The translations under genes were made by a program, and so were the position numbers. Below are positions 26,336 to 35,786 of a stretch of 64,000 nucleotides of DNA, one piece after another. The DNA is taken from contig NZ_FTMV01000008.1 of the NCBI RefSeq assembly GCF_900156175.1, forward strand, positions 62,001 to 126,000, read 5' to 3'. The notes below the pieces were generated by a model, which saw nothing but the letters and a program-made list of their open reading frames with translations, was not told the DNA's origin and ran no database searches. Source of the stretch: Janthinobacterium sp. TND4EL3. GTDB taxonomy: Bacteria; Pseudomonadota; Gammaproteobacteria; Burkholderiales; Burkholderiaceae_D. Position 1 is the first letter of the stretch. Every line of letters starts with the position of its first letter.

Positions 26336-27184
26336 TTATTTCTTCTTCGCCACCATCTTGACCGCCTCGTTGACGATGACGGGGTTGTCCTTCTGGATGT
26401 AGTAGCCGGCGCCCGTGATGCGCTCGATGGCCGGCGCGCCGGACAGGCGCTGCCAATCCTTTTCCTGGGCCCGCACGACGTCTTCAAACGAGCCCATTTC
26501 CTCGATGCCGAACTTGTCGCGCACCAGCAGCATGGCGGGCACGCGCAGCGGGCTGCTCATGTCCACATGTTGCAGGCATTGCGTCTGGGCATCGAACTCG
26601 GCCGATTCCGTGCTGTTGAACATGAGCTTGCGCCGCGTCTTGACGAGCATGGCGTAGGTGGGCGCGTCCGTCTGCAGGCGGTTCCATTGCTGCGGATGCG
26701 TGGGATCGAGCAAGACCAGGCCGGCCACTTCCTGCGGGTACAGCCTGGCATACACATACTGGTACAGCCCGCCCAGGCCGTGGCCGACGAGCACATACGG
26801 CGGTTTCAGGCCCGCCTGCGCCAGCAGGGCGCGCTGCTGGGCGGCGATGGTGCACGGGTCGCGCGGCGTGGTGGTCTTCTGGCTGTCGCCGTAGCCGGGA
26901 CGGTCGTACACGAGCACGCGGTGCTGCCTGGCCACTTCCGGCACCACCTTGGCCCACACATCCTTGCCGTCGCCCATGGCCGACTGGAACACGACGGGCA
27001 AGTCGCCCTGGCCGCTCAGGGCATAGGCGATGCTGGCGTCGGGCAGGGCGGCGGTGGCCGGCACGCCTGGCGTGGCCGGGGTCGATGGCAGCAGGGAGCA
27101 GCCGGAAAAACAGCCTGCCAGCAGCAAGCCGGCGCTGGAGAGGAGCATGGTGTGCGCAGTGCGGCCGACAAATAGATGATGCAT
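26336..27184 (-). CDS. Alpha/beta-hydrolase-fold lipoprotein lacking catalytic residues
   Basis: A 282-residue protein with lipoprotein signal (lipobox LAGC, Cys25) and a clear alpha/beta hydrolase body: VVFQSAMGDGKDVWAKV, RVLVYDRPGYGDSQKT, VLLDPTHPQQW. The nucleophile elbow, normally GHSLGG, reads GHGLGG, so Ser is Gly at 136. Near the end the family SGHYIQ motif reads AGYYIQ, so the catalytic His is Tyr at 261. Both are visible in the DNA (ggc and tac codons). The reading frame is intact, so this looks like a maintained pseudoenzyme, perhaps a binding or scaffold protein on the periplasmic face. ATG 27184 has an AAGGAG site; upstream extension is unsupported. Confidence 0.87.
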   Translation of the reverse strand: MHHLFVGRTAHTMLLSSAGLLLAGCFSGCSLLPSTPATPGVPATAALPDASIAYALSGQGDLPVVFQSAMGDGKDVWAKVVPEVARQHRVLVYDRPGYGDSQKTTTPRDPCTIAAQQRALLAQAGLKPPYVLVGHGLGGLYQYVYARLYPQEVAGLVLLDPTHPQQWNRLQTDAPTYAMLVKTRRKLMFNSTESAEFDAQTQCLQHVDMSSPLRVPAMLLVRDKFGIEEMGSFEDVVRAQEKDWQRLSGAPAIERITGAGYYIQKDNPVIVNEAVKMVAKKK

Positions 27185-27284
27185 GAAGCTCCTTCTTGGT
27201 TCACTGCCCGGTATGGCGTGCCAGCCATTATAGGCAAATCGCAGGGAAGTGGAAATGGCTGACAGAACGGGATTGCCCGTGCTG

Positions 27285-27683
27285 TCAGCCGGCGTCGGCG
27301 CGATGGCAGACGGCTTCGATGCGGTTGCCGTCCGGATCGAACAGAAAGGCCGCGTAATAGCTGGCGTGATAGTGGCGCAGGCCGGGCGCGCCCAGGTCAA
27401 AGCCGCCATGGGCCAGGCCCGCCTGCCAGAACGCGTCCACGGCCGCGCGCGAGGGGGCCTTGAAGCAGCAGTGGCGGCGCGGCGCGTCGTCCGGGGCAGG
27501 GCCCAGGCGCACGGAAAAATAGCTGCGTTCGGGGTGCTCGGCATCGCTGCGCTCGCCATAGCCTATCCAGGCGTTGGCATGGTCGCTGCCCGCCTTGGGC
27601 ACGTCCAGCGCTGCGAAGACGGCGTCGTAGAAGCGTTCGGCGCGTTCCAGGTCGCTGACGGTGAGGGAAACGTGATCGAGCAT
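27285..27683 (-). CDS. VOC-family protein (glyoxalase/bleomycin-resistance fold)
   Basis: A 132-residue single-domain VOC protein: MLDHVSLTVSDLERAERFYD at the start, YFSVRLGPAPD in the middle and AAFLFDPDGNRIEAVCH at the end. His and Glu at the expected metal positions (DHVSL and NRIEAV) are present. Related proteins include glutathione-dependent lyases and antibiotic-binding proteins; substrate cannot be assigned. ATG 27683 is preferred over the GTG two codons upstream because of spacing to GCGGAG. Confidence 0.85.
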   Translation of the reverse strand: MLDHVSLTVSDLERAERFYDAVFAALDVPKAGSDHANAWIGYGERSDAEHPERSYFSVRLGPAPDDAPRRHCCFKAPSRAAVDAFWQAGLAHGGFDLGAPGLRHYHASYYAAFLFDPDGNRIEAVCHRADAG

Positions 27684-27784
27684 CGGCACTCCGCTGTAAA
27701 AACAAGGACGGCCATAGCATAGCCCGGATCAGGGCGGCCGTGGGCGGGAGTGACCGAGTGATACTGTTGCTGGCCGACTGCCGG

Positions 27785-28024
27785 TTAAGGGCGGCTGGCC
27801 AGCCGCGCCACGATACTGCGGCTCATCAGTTGCACGCGGGGCGCGAACAGCATCACGGCGCAGAAGGCCACGGGCCAGGCGGCAAGGAAGGCATGGCGCC
27901 AGCGGGGCAGGAAGTCCGCCTGCAGGCCGATATTGAGCCAGGTGACCCAGGCGCTCATCAGCAGGGTCATGAGGAAGGACATCAGCAGGGCAAACACGAA
28001 ACGCAGGCGCAGGGCATCGGACAT
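27785..28024 (-). CDS. DUF2798 small membrane protein
   Basis: A 79-residue protein with two membrane helices (FVFALLMSFLMTLLMSAWVTW and AFLAAWPVAFCAVMLFA) joined by a short loop, then a basic tail (RSIVARLASRP). This matches the DUF2798 family, of unknown function. It is divergent from the LysR gene 113 nt away, an arrangement in which LysR regulators commonly control the divergent neighbour. Confidence 0.8.
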   Translation of the reverse strand: MSDALRLRFVFALLMSFLMTLLMSAWVTWLNIGLQADFLPRWRHAFLAAWPVAFCAVMLFAPRVQLMSRSIVARLASRP

Positions 28025-28137
28025 GGTGTATTTTTCATGAAAAGGGAAGAGATGCCAGCGTAACGACTTGCAGCAATCTATACTAGAGGCATATTTTTAA
28101 TTTCAAATTCCATAAATGCAATCATGCTTGATGAATC

Positions 28138-29085
28138 ATGCTCGATGACCTAGCCCTGTTCGTCGCCATCGTCGAGGCAGGCAGCCTGCATGCGGCCGCC
28201 GTCCGGGAAGACCTGCCCGCCGCCACCGTCACGCGCCGGCTGCAAAAGCTGGAAAGCCAGCTGGGCTACCGCTTGCTCAACCGCAGTGCGCGCCGCCTGC
28301 AGCCGACGGCGGAAGGCTGGCAATACTATGAGCAGTGCCGGCCCCTGGTCCACGCCTTGCGGCAGGCGACGCAGCAGCTCGACGCCAGCCTGTCGGCCGT
28401 GTCCGGCACCATCCGCGTGCTGGCGCCCGTCAACTTCGCCAGCGGCTTGCTGACGCCCGCGTGGGTCAGCTTCATGCAGCGCTACCCGGACATCCGCCTG
28501 GAGCTGGAACTGTCGAACCTGCTGCAAGACCTCGTGGGCAGCGGCGCCGACCTGGCCATCCGCGTGGGCGCGCTCGACGATTCCTCGCTGATGCAGCGCC
28601 GGCTGGGCAGTGCAGCGCTGGTGATGGTGGCCGCGCCCGCCTATCTGGCGCGCGCCGGCGAGCCGCAGGACTTGCAGGAACTGGAGCGGCACGAGCTGAT
28701 CGTGGCCGAGCCGCTGCGCAGCTGGCGCTTGCGCCGGCCCGGCGACGGCGCCGACATGGTGATCGCGCCGCAGGCGCGCCTGCGCGTCAATGAAATGCGC
28801 CTGGCCGTGGAGATGGCCGACGCGGGCATCGGCATCCTGCTGTGTCCGCTGCTGCAGTGCCGCGAGGAAGTGGCGCGGGGCAGCCTCGTGCGCGTGCTGC
28901 CCGACTGGATGCCGCAGCCGCGCCACGTGTATGCCGTGTGGACGCAGCGGCGCTACCTGCCGGCCCGCGTGCGCGTGCTGCTCGAGCACCTGGCCGCGTT
29001 TGCGGAAAACAATCCGCTGTTGAACGAGGAGCTGGACGAGCCGCCTGCCGCTGACGTCCTTGCCGCGCGCAATTCTTCCTTGTAA
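28138..29085 (+). CDS. LysR-family transcriptional regulator
   Basis: A 315-residue LysR regulator. The winged HTH is at the N-terminus (LALFVAIVEAGSLHAAAVRE, LPAATVTRRLQKLESQLGYR), followed by an effector domain with GTIRVLAPVNFASGLLTPAW and MADAGIGILLCPLLQCRE. It belongs to the large CrgA/DsdC-like cluster; effector unknown. The AT-rich gap to DUF2798 contains AATTTCAAATT, a T-N11-A-like palindrome (about 28098-28109) that could be its site. Controlling the divergent DUF2798 gene is the simplest hypothesis. Confidence 0.93.
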   Translation: MLDDLALFVAIVEAGSLHAAAVREDLPAATVTRRLQKLESQLGYRLLNRSARRLQPTAEGWQYYEQCRPLVHALRQATQQLDASLSAVSGTIRVLAPVNFASGLLTPAWVSFMQRYPDIRLELELSNLLQDLVGSGADLAIRVGALDDSSLMQRRLGSAALVMVAAPAYLARAGEPQDLQELERHELIVAEPLRSWRLRRPGDGADMVIAPQARLRVNEMRLAVEMADAGIGILLCPLLQCREEVARGSLVRVLPDWMPQPRHVYAVWTQRRYLPARVRVLLEHLAAFAENNPLLNEELDEPPAADVLAARNSSL

Positions 29086-29204
29086 GTAATACCGAGCGCT
29101 TGTACTTCTCGCCGGGAACGCGTTAAGATAAAGCCGTCAAGCTTATCAAGCTGGCAATCGGTGTTTTTTGTCGTGCCATCCCGTCCATACACATGAGAGA
29201 TGCA

Positions 29205-29408
29205 ATGAAATATCTGATCGTTCCCTTCCTGTTGGCCATTACCGGCTGTGAGGTACTGTATGACGCGAACCGGGACAAGATCGGTGAGTACTGCAATAGC
29301 CTGAACAATTTCGACGACCGCAATGCCTGCCGCAAGCGCAACCAGACCAGCTACCAGGAATACGTGCAGCAGCGCGACCAGGTTAAAAAGGGCAAGAGCG
29401 ACAAATAA
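29205..29408 (+). CDS. Small lipoprotein of unknown function
   Basis: A 67-residue protein with a lipoprotein signal (MKYLIVPFLLAITGC, lipobox ITGC). The mature part is charged, with two further Cys (EYCNSLNNF and NACRKRN) that might form a disulfide, and a Gln/Lys-rich helical tail. GAGAG lies 5 nt before ATG 29205, favouring it over the ATG four codons earlier. A strong terminator follows 26 nt after the stop, supporting a real gene. No family recognised. Confidence 0.7.
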   Translation: MKYLIVPFLLAITGCEVLYDANRDKIGEYCNSLNNFDDRNACRKRNQTSYQEYVQQRDQVKKGKSDK

Positions 29409-29434
29409 GCCCATCGCCGCCTGCGCCGCATAAA

Positions 29435-29464
29435 AAAACGCCGCTGAGCAGTCAGCGGCGTTTT
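29435..29464. terminator. Bidirectional Rho-independent terminator
   Basis: AAAACGCCGCTGA and TCAGCGGCGTTTT arms around a GCAG loop form a 13-bp stem with T-runs on both strands. It terminates the small lipoprotein gene and the converging MFS transporter gene. Confidence 0.93.
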
Positions 29465-29505
29465 GCATGGTAAGCCCCGGCCTTGCGGCCGGGGTTTGCG
29501 CCGCA

Positions 29506-31206
29506 TCAATCGTCGGCGTAGATATTGTTGTCCTTGGTTTCCTTGACGAACAGGGTGCCGATGACCACCGTCGCCAGGGCCACGACGATCGGGTACCACA
29601 GGCCGTAATAGATGTCGCCCTTGAAGGCCACGAGCGCGAAGGCCGTCGTCGGCAGCAGCCCGCCGAACCAGCCGTTACCGATATGGTAGGGCAGGGACAT
29701 CGAGGTGTAGCGTATGCGCGTCGGGAACATTTCCACCAGCATGGCGGCGATCGGGCCGTACACCATGGTCACGTACAGCACCAGGATGAACAGCAGCAGC
29801 ACGACCATCGGCTTGTTGATCTGCTCGGGATCGGCTTTCGCAGGATAGCCCGCTTCCTTGATGCCGGCGCCCAGTTCCTTCTTCAGCGCCGCTTCGTGGG
29901 CCTTGCTGTCGGCGTCGAAGTTCAGGCCGTCGGGCGTCATGACGGCGTTAAACGAGGAAAATTCCTTCGTGCCGATGCGCACCTTGGCGATGCTGCCCGC
30001 CGGCGCGTCTTCCTTCGTGTAGTTCACCGAGCTGTTCGACAGGAAGCCCGTGGCGATGTCGCACGACGATGGGAACTTCTTGGTACCCGTCATGTTGAAC
30101 TGGAAGTGGCAGGATGCGGGATCGGCCACCACCACTACTGGCGAGTTCTTCAGTGCAGCTTCCAGCTGCGGGTTGGCGAAGTGGGTCAGGCCGCTGAAGA
30201 TGGGGAAGTAGGTGGCCGCGGCGATCAGGCAGCCGCCGAGGATGATGTACTTGCGGCCGATGCGGTCCGACAGGCTGCCGAAGAACAGGAAGAACGGCGT
30301 GGCCAGCAGCAGGGCGATGGCGACGAGCACGTTGGCCGTGGCCAGGTCCACTTTCAGGGTCTGGATCATGAAGAACAGGGCGTAGAACTGGCCCGTGTAC
30401 CAGACGACGGCCTGGCCGGCGGTCAGGCCGATCAGGGCCAGGATGACGATCTTCAGGTTTTTCCACTTGCCGAACGCTTCCGTCAGCGGCGCCTTCGAGG
30501 TCTTGCCCTCGGCCTTCATCTTGGCGAACGCGGGCGATTCATTCATGGCCAGGCGGATCCACACGGAAATACCCAGCAGGACGACGGAGACAAGGAAAGG
30601 CACGCGCCAGCCCCAGGCTTCGAACTCCTTCTCGCCCGTGGCCAGGCGGGTGCCCAGGATGACCATCAGCGACAGGAAGAAACCCAGCGTTGCCGTCGTC
30701 TGTATCCACGCCGTGAACGCGCCGCGCTTGCCTTCAGGCGCGTGCTCGGCCACGTAGGTGGCTGCGCCGCCGTATTCGCCGCCCAGCGCCAGGCCTTGCA
30801 GGATGCGCAGGATGACGAGGATGATCGGTGCGGCGATGCCGATGGACGCATGGCCCGGCAGCAAGCCGACGATGAAGGTGGAGCCGCCCATGATCAGGAT
30901 GGTGATCAGGAAGGTGTACTTGCGGCCGATCATGTCGCCGAGGCGGCCGAAGACCAGCGCGCCGAACGGACGCACGATGAAGCCGGCGGCAAAGGCCAAC
31001 AGCGCGAAAATGAAGGTGGTGGTGGGGTCGCCGATGAAGAATTGCTTGGCGATGATGGATGCGAGCGAGCCGTACAGGTAAAAATCGTACCATTCAAAGA
31101 CGGTGCCGAGCGAAGAAGCAAAGATGACCTTGCGTTCCTCGGGCGTAATCGGCGTTCCTTTGGTGGACATTTTCCGCACGTCGGCCGGGCCGGATGATGA
31201 TGCCAT
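29506..31206 (-). CDS. MHS-family MFS transporter with a large extracytoplasmic insert
   Basis: A 566-residue member of the metabolite:H+ symporter group (ProP/ShiA/KgtP relatives). The N-half has the signatures SSLGTVFEWYDFYLYGS, RPFGALVFGRLGDMIGRKY and LALGGEYGGAATYVAEHAP. Ordinary MHS proteins have ~430-450 residues; here ~110 extra residues sit between two helices of the C-half (from NPQLEAALKNS to KADPEQINKP). The insert has two Cys (ASCHFQF, SSCDIA) and looks periplasmic. AGGGAGA precedes ATG 31206. The substrate is not predictable, probably an organic acid or compatible solute. It is divergent from the thiolase gene. Confidence 0.9.
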   Translation of the reverse strand: MASSSGPADVRKMSTKGTPITPEERKVIFASSLGTVFEWYDFYLYGSLASIIAKQFFIGDPTTTFIFALLAFAAGFIVRPFGALVFGRLGDMIGRKYTFLITILIMGGSTFIVGLLPGHASIGIAAPIILVILRILQGLALGGEYGGAATYVAEHAPEGKRGAFTAWIQTTATLGFFLSLMVILGTRLATGEKEFEAWGWRVPFLVSVVLLGISVWIRLAMNESPAFAKMKAEGKTSKAPLTEAFGKWKNLKIVILALIGLTAGQAVVWYTGQFYALFFMIQTLKVDLATANVLVAIALLLATPFFLFFGSLSDRIGRKYIILGGCLIAAATYFPIFSGLTHFANPQLEAALKNSPVVVVADPASCHFQFNMTGTKKFPSSCDIATGFLSNSSVNYTKEDAPAGSIAKVRIGTKEFSSFNAVMTPDGLNFDADSKAHEAALKKELGAGIKEAGYPAKADPEQINKPMVVLLLFILVLYVTMVYGPIAAMLVEMFPTRIRYTSMSLPYHIGNGWFGGLLPTTAFALVAFKGDIYYGLWYPIVVALATVVIGTLFVKETKDNNIYADD

Positions 31207-31362
31207 GGTTTGTCTCCCTATGTTTTATAGTGAACTGTTGCCGAGGTCTTTATTGACCATTCTTGCAACAGCTTGGGGGCGAGTGTGTTCTTGAAAACTT
31301 ACGTCATGCTTGCTTGGAACTTACACGAAGCTTACAGAGCGGCCTCCGGCGCAACTTTGCGA

Positions 31363-31372
31363 ACGACCGTAC
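31363..31372. promoter_or_regulatory. Shared fatty-acid-gene motif, copy 3
   Basis: ACGACCGTAC, identical to the copy before the acyl-CoA ligase, 74 nt before the thiolase start, with a TATTCT -10-like box shortly downstream (31383-31388). Confidence 0.5.
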
Positions 31373-31436
31373 TTAAATGTGCTATTCTGATTCCGCAGAT
31401 ACTTACTCTCATAACATTCCCACAAGGAGACACAGC

Positions 31437-32615
<1,179 letters not shown>

Positions 32616-32636
32616 TGTTTGCGTGAACCCAGTCTG

Positions 32637-32664
32637 CGGGCGGCTTGCAGGGCCGCCCGTTTTC
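32637..32664 (+). terminator. Rho-independent terminator after thiolase
   Basis: CGGGCGGC/GCCGCCCG stem with a 7-nt loop followed by TTTTCCTT, 22 nt past the thiolase stop. Confidence 0.8.
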
Positions 32665-32742
32665 CTTGTACGGCCACTTTCTGCAGAGTGCGCCGATAGC
32701 GGGTACAGTCATGCTTCATTCATAAACAAGCAGCCTGCCACC

Positions 32743-33045
32743 ATGATCAAGCACATTGTTTTCTGGAAACTCAAAGACCACGCCGAAGGCGCCGACCGCG
32801 CCACCAACGCCCTGAAACTGAAAGCCCTGCTCGATGCCTGTTCGGACCTGGTGCCCGGCATATTGAAATTCGAAGCGGCCGTGGCCCAGCCGGGCCTGGA
32901 AGCGACCTACGACATCGTGCTCTACAGCGAGTTCGCCAGCCGCGCAGCGCTCGACGCCTACCAGAACCATCCCGAGCACGTGAAGATCAAGCCGTTTTTT
33001 GGCGCCGTGCGGGAAGCAAGGCAATGTATGGACTACGAAGTGTAG
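32743..33045 (+). CDS. Dabb-domain protein (stress-responsive A/B barrel)
   Basis: A 100-residue single-domain protein beginning MIKHIVFWKLKDHAEG, with YDIVLYSEFASRAALDAYQ and a terminal HPEHVKIKPFF region, the pattern of the dimeric alpha-beta barrel Dabb family. Plant relatives are stress proteins and some bacterial ones are enzymes such as lyases; function here is unknown. The upstream in-frame extension from 32623 is rejected in favour of the conserved start. The stop codon is followed after 1 nt by repeat B2. Confidence 0.85.
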   Translation: MIKHIVFWKLKDHAEGADRATNALKLKALLDACSDLVPGILKFEAAVAQPGLEATYDIVLYSEFASRAALDAYQNHPEHVKIKPFFGAVREARQCMDYEV

Positions 33046-33046
33046 T

Positions 33047-33166
33047 GACACCGAACCAAACCTACTGCGCGTCGGCATAGGTGGCCTGCGATGCTCACCG
33101 TACTTGAGTACGGTTGCGCTTCTCGGCCACCTCTCCCTTCCGCTCGCTACGGTTTTGTTCGGTGTC
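33047..33166 (+). repeat. Structured repeat, copy B2 (1 nt after stop codon)
   Basis: 120 nt. Outer arms GACACCGAACCAAACC and GGTTTTGTTCGGTGTC pair at 15 of 16 positions. The middle stem is GTGGCC/GGCCAC, and the inner hairpin CCGTAC-TTGA-GTACGG. It is in sense orientation behind the Dabb gene. Confidence 0.88.
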
Positions 33167-33210
33167 GTGAATATCAATGTTAGCCATCAACTTTATTGAC
33201 AGGAGCCTTC

Positions 33211-34206
33211 ATGACCACCTACCAACGCATCGTCCTCGCCTCGCGCCCCACGGCCGAAGTGCAGCCGGATAACTTCCGCCTGGAAACGAAAGACATTCCC
33301 GCCATCACGGATGGACAATTGCTGGTGCGCAACCAGTACCTGTCGCTCGATCCCTACATGCGCGGGCGCATGAGCACGAATAAGAGCTATGCGGCGCCGC
33401 AGGCGCTCGGGGAAACCATGATAGGCGGCACGGTGGGCGTGGTGCTGGAATCGAAGCATCCGAAGTTCGCCGTGGGCGACACGGTGGTGGGGACACTGGG
33501 CTGGACGGAAGTGGCCGTGTCGGATGGCACGATGCTGCGCAAGGTCGATACGACGCATATTCCCCCGTCGGCCTACCTGGGCGCCGTCGGCATGCCGGGC
33601 ATGACGGCCTGGTATGGCCTGAACCAGATCATGGCGCCGAAAGCGGGCGAAACCGTGGTCGTGTCGGCCGCCAGCGGCGCCGTCGGCAGCGTCGTGGGCC
33701 AGCTGGCCAAACTCAAGGGCTGCCGGGTCGTCGGCATCGCTGGCGGGGCGGAGAAGTGCGCCTATGTGGTGCATGAACTGGGTTTCGATGCCTGCGTCGA
33801 CTACAAGGCGGGTAATCTGGCAGCCGACCTCGAAGCGGCCACGCCGGACGGCATCGACGCCATCTTTGAAAACGTGGGCGGCGCCGTGTTCGATGCGGCC
33901 CTCGCGCGCACGAATGCGTTTGGCCGCGTGGCCGTGTGCGGCTGGATCGCCGGCTACAACGGCGAGCCGACGCCGCTCGACAATGCCCGTTTCATCCTCA
34001 CCAACCGCCTCACCGTGCGCGGCTTCATCGTCTCGGAGCAGCCGGAATTGTGGCCGCAGGGGCTGGCGGAACTGGGCACCCTGGTGGCGACGGGCAAGCT
34101 GAAATTCCGCGAATCCGTGGCCGAGGGTCTGGCCAGCGCGCCCGAGGCCTTCATCGGCCTGTTGAAGGGCCGTAATTTCGGCAAGCAGCTGGTGAAGCTG
34201 GACTGA
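33211..34206 (+). CDS. NADP-dependent MDR oxidoreductase (double-bond reductase type)
   Basis: A 331-residue medium-chain dehydrogenase/reductase without zinc ligands. Marks: LSLDPYMRGRM, the family tag of leukotriene/curcumin reductase-like enzymes; GMPGMTAWYGL; nucleotide-binding VVSAASGAVGSVVGQLAKL; and RLTVRGFIVSE. It would reduce alpha,beta-unsaturated carbonyls with NADPH. AGGAG precedes ATG 33211, and five extra upstream codons are not needed. A terminator follows and the GNAT gene starts 59 nt later. Confidence 0.93.
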   Translation: MTTYQRIVLASRPTAEVQPDNFRLETKDIPAITDGQLLVRNQYLSLDPYMRGRMSTNKSYAAPQALGETMIGGTVGVVLESKHPKFAVGDTVVGTLGWTEVAVSDGTMLRKVDTTHIPPSAYLGAVGMPGMTAWYGLNQIMAPKAGETVVVSAASGAVGSVVGQLAKLKGCRVVGIAGGAEKCAYVVHELGFDACVDYKAGNLAADLEAATPDGIDAIFENVGGAVFDAALARTNAFGRVAVCGWIAGYNGEPTPLDNARFILTNRLTVRGFIVSEQPELWPQGLAELGTLVATGKLKFRESVAEGLASAPEAFIGLLKGRNFGKQLVKLD

Positions 34207-34220
34207 TTTCCCGCCACGGA

Positions 34221-34256
34221 ACAGGCCGTGCGACAATTGCGGCCTGTCTCTTTTTC
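34221..34256 (+). terminator. Rho-independent terminator after oxidoreductase
   Basis: ACAGGCCG/CGGCCTGT arms around an 11-nt loop, followed by CTCTTTTTCC. Confidence 0.75.
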
Positions 34257-34265
34257 CATTACACC

Positions 34266-34694
34266 ATGACCAAGCACACCATCCGCCTCGGCGACTGGGC
34301 CACCCTGGGCCCGGATGCCACCGCCATCCGTTTTGAAGTCTTCGTCGATGAACAGAAAGTGCCGGCCGAGATCGAACTCGACGACATGGATGCCGTCTGC
34401 CTGCACGCCGTCGCCTACGACGGCGCGGGTCAAGCCATCGGTACGGGCCGCTTATTGCCCGATGGCCACATCGGCCGCATGGCCGTGCGCCAGCCGGGAC
34501 GCGGCACGGGCGTGGGCGGCGCCATTTTGACCTTGCTGCTGGAAAAGTCGCGCGAACGCGGCGATGCGGCGGTGGTGCTGAACGCGCAAACCGTGGCCGC
34601 GCCATTCTATGCGCGCCACGGTTTCGTGCAGCAGGGGGAACAATTCGAAGAGGCGGGGATTGCACATGTGGAGATGCGGCTGCAGTTTGCCTGA
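34266..34694 (+). CDS. GNAT acetyltransferase, ElaA-like
   Basis: A 142-residue GNAT protein. The N-terminus AIRFEVFVDEQKVPAEIELD is typical of the ElaA/YjcF group, the acetyl-CoA loop is VRQPGRGTGVGGAILT, and AAPFYARHGFVQQGEQFEEA is the C-terminal core. Substrate unknown. Its 3' end converges on the sugar permease gene with a hairpin between. Confidence 0.9.
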   Translation: MTKHTIRLGDWATLGPDATAIRFEVFVDEQKVPAEIELDDMDAVCLHAVAYDGAGQAIGTGRLLPDGHIGRMAVRQPGRGTGVGGAILTLLLEKSRERGDAAVVLNAQTVAAPFYARHGFVQQGEQFEEAGIAHVEMRLQFA

Positions 34695-34717
34695 TTGATC
34701 AGCGCAGGGTACGCCGC

Positions 34718-34743
34718 ACGGCGTCCGGGGAGCTGGACGCCGT
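34718..34743. terminator. Hairpin between convergent GNAT and permease genes
   Basis: ACGGCGTCC/GGACGCCGT, a 9-bp stem with an 8-nt loop. The T-run is absent, so its terminator role is probable by position only. Confidence 0.55.
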
Positions 34744-34754
34744 ATGCAATGCCA

Positions 34755-35762
34755 TTAGTTCTGCGCGTGGCTCTGGCGCCATTTGTCGAGAATCACGGCC
34801 AGCACGATCACGACACCTTTCGCCACATATTGCCAGAACGACGACAGCCCCAGGATCGTCAAGCCATTGTTCATCACGCCGATGATCAGGGCGCCGATCA
34901 CGGTGCCCCAGACGGAACCGACACCGCCCATCAGGCTCGTGCCGCCCAGCACGACGGCCGCAATCGCATCGAGTTCATAACCGGTGCCCCAGTTGCCGTT
35001 GGCTGCGTACAGGCGGCTGGCCGACATGGCGCCGCCCAGGCCCGCGAACAGGCCGCTGATGGTATAGACAAACATCAGCACGAGGCCGACCTTGATCCCC
35101 GTCAAACGCGCGGCCTGGATATTGCCGCCCACGGCGTAGATATGCAGGCCCAGGGTCGTCTTGCGCAAGATGAACCACGTCAGCAGCACGACGGCGGCGG
35201 CCAGCCAGATCAGCCAGGGCACGGCCAGGAAGCTGCCGTTGCCCATCCATTCGAAGCTGGGGATTTCCGTGTTCAGCACGCTGGTGCCGTCGGCCAGCAG
35301 ATAGGCCGCGCCGCGCAGGGCCGTCATGGTACCCAGGGTCACGACAAAGGGATTGAGGCCGACGAGGGCGACGAGCACGCCATTGAGCGCGCCCAGCAGC
35401 AAGCCGACGATCAGGAAGGCAGGAATCGAAAAGCCTGCAAACTGGGCCGACAGCGACATCAGCATGCCTGCCACGGCCGAGACGGCCAGCACGGAGCCGA
35501 CGGACAGGTCGATGCCGCTGGTGAGGATGACGAAGGTCATTCCGGACGCCAGCACGATGTTGATCGACACCTGGCGGAAGATATTCATGGTGTTATTGCT
35601 CGTCATGAACGTGGACGTGCCGTCGGCCGAGAAATACACGGTCAGGCCATACATGGCCAGGTACAGCACGACCAGCACGGGCAGCATGCCCAGGCGGCGC
35701 ATCAGGTTCGAGGCATTGAAGGGTTCGCCGGCGCGCGGGGCGCCGCGGGTAGTAGTTGTCAT
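34755..35762 (-). CDS. Sugar ABC transporter permease (RbsC-like)
   Basis: A 335-residue inner-membrane permease of the CUT2 (ribose/xylose) family. Eight or more hydrophobic segments are visible. Family stretches: FVILTSGIDLSVGSVLAVSA, LNPFVVTLGTMTALRGAAYL, WFILRKTTLGLHIYAVGGN and ALIIGVMNNGLTILGLSSFW. It is the last gene of the operon, 24 nt after the ATPase gene, with a CAGGAGA ribosome site. It forms the membrane channel for the binding protein at 37364-38299. Confidence 0.93.
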   Translation of the reverse strand: MTTTTRGAPRAGEPFNASNLMRRLGMLPVLVVLYLAMYGLTVYFSADGTSTFMTSNNTMNIFRQVSINIVLASGMTFVILTSGIDLSVGSVLAVSAVAGMLMSLSAQFAGFSIPAFLIVGLLLGALNGVLVALVGLNPFVVTLGTMTALRGAAYLLADGTSVLNTEIPSFEWMGNGSFLAVPWLIWLAAAVVLLTWFILRKTTLGLHIYAVGGNIQAARLTGIKVGLVLMFVYTISGLFAGLGGAMSASRLYAANGNWGTGYELDAIAAVVLGGTSLMGGVGSVWGTVIGALIIGVMNNGLTILGLSSFWQYVAKGVVIVLAVILDKWRQSHAQN

Positions 35763-35786
35763 GTTGAATCTCCTGAATGATTATTC

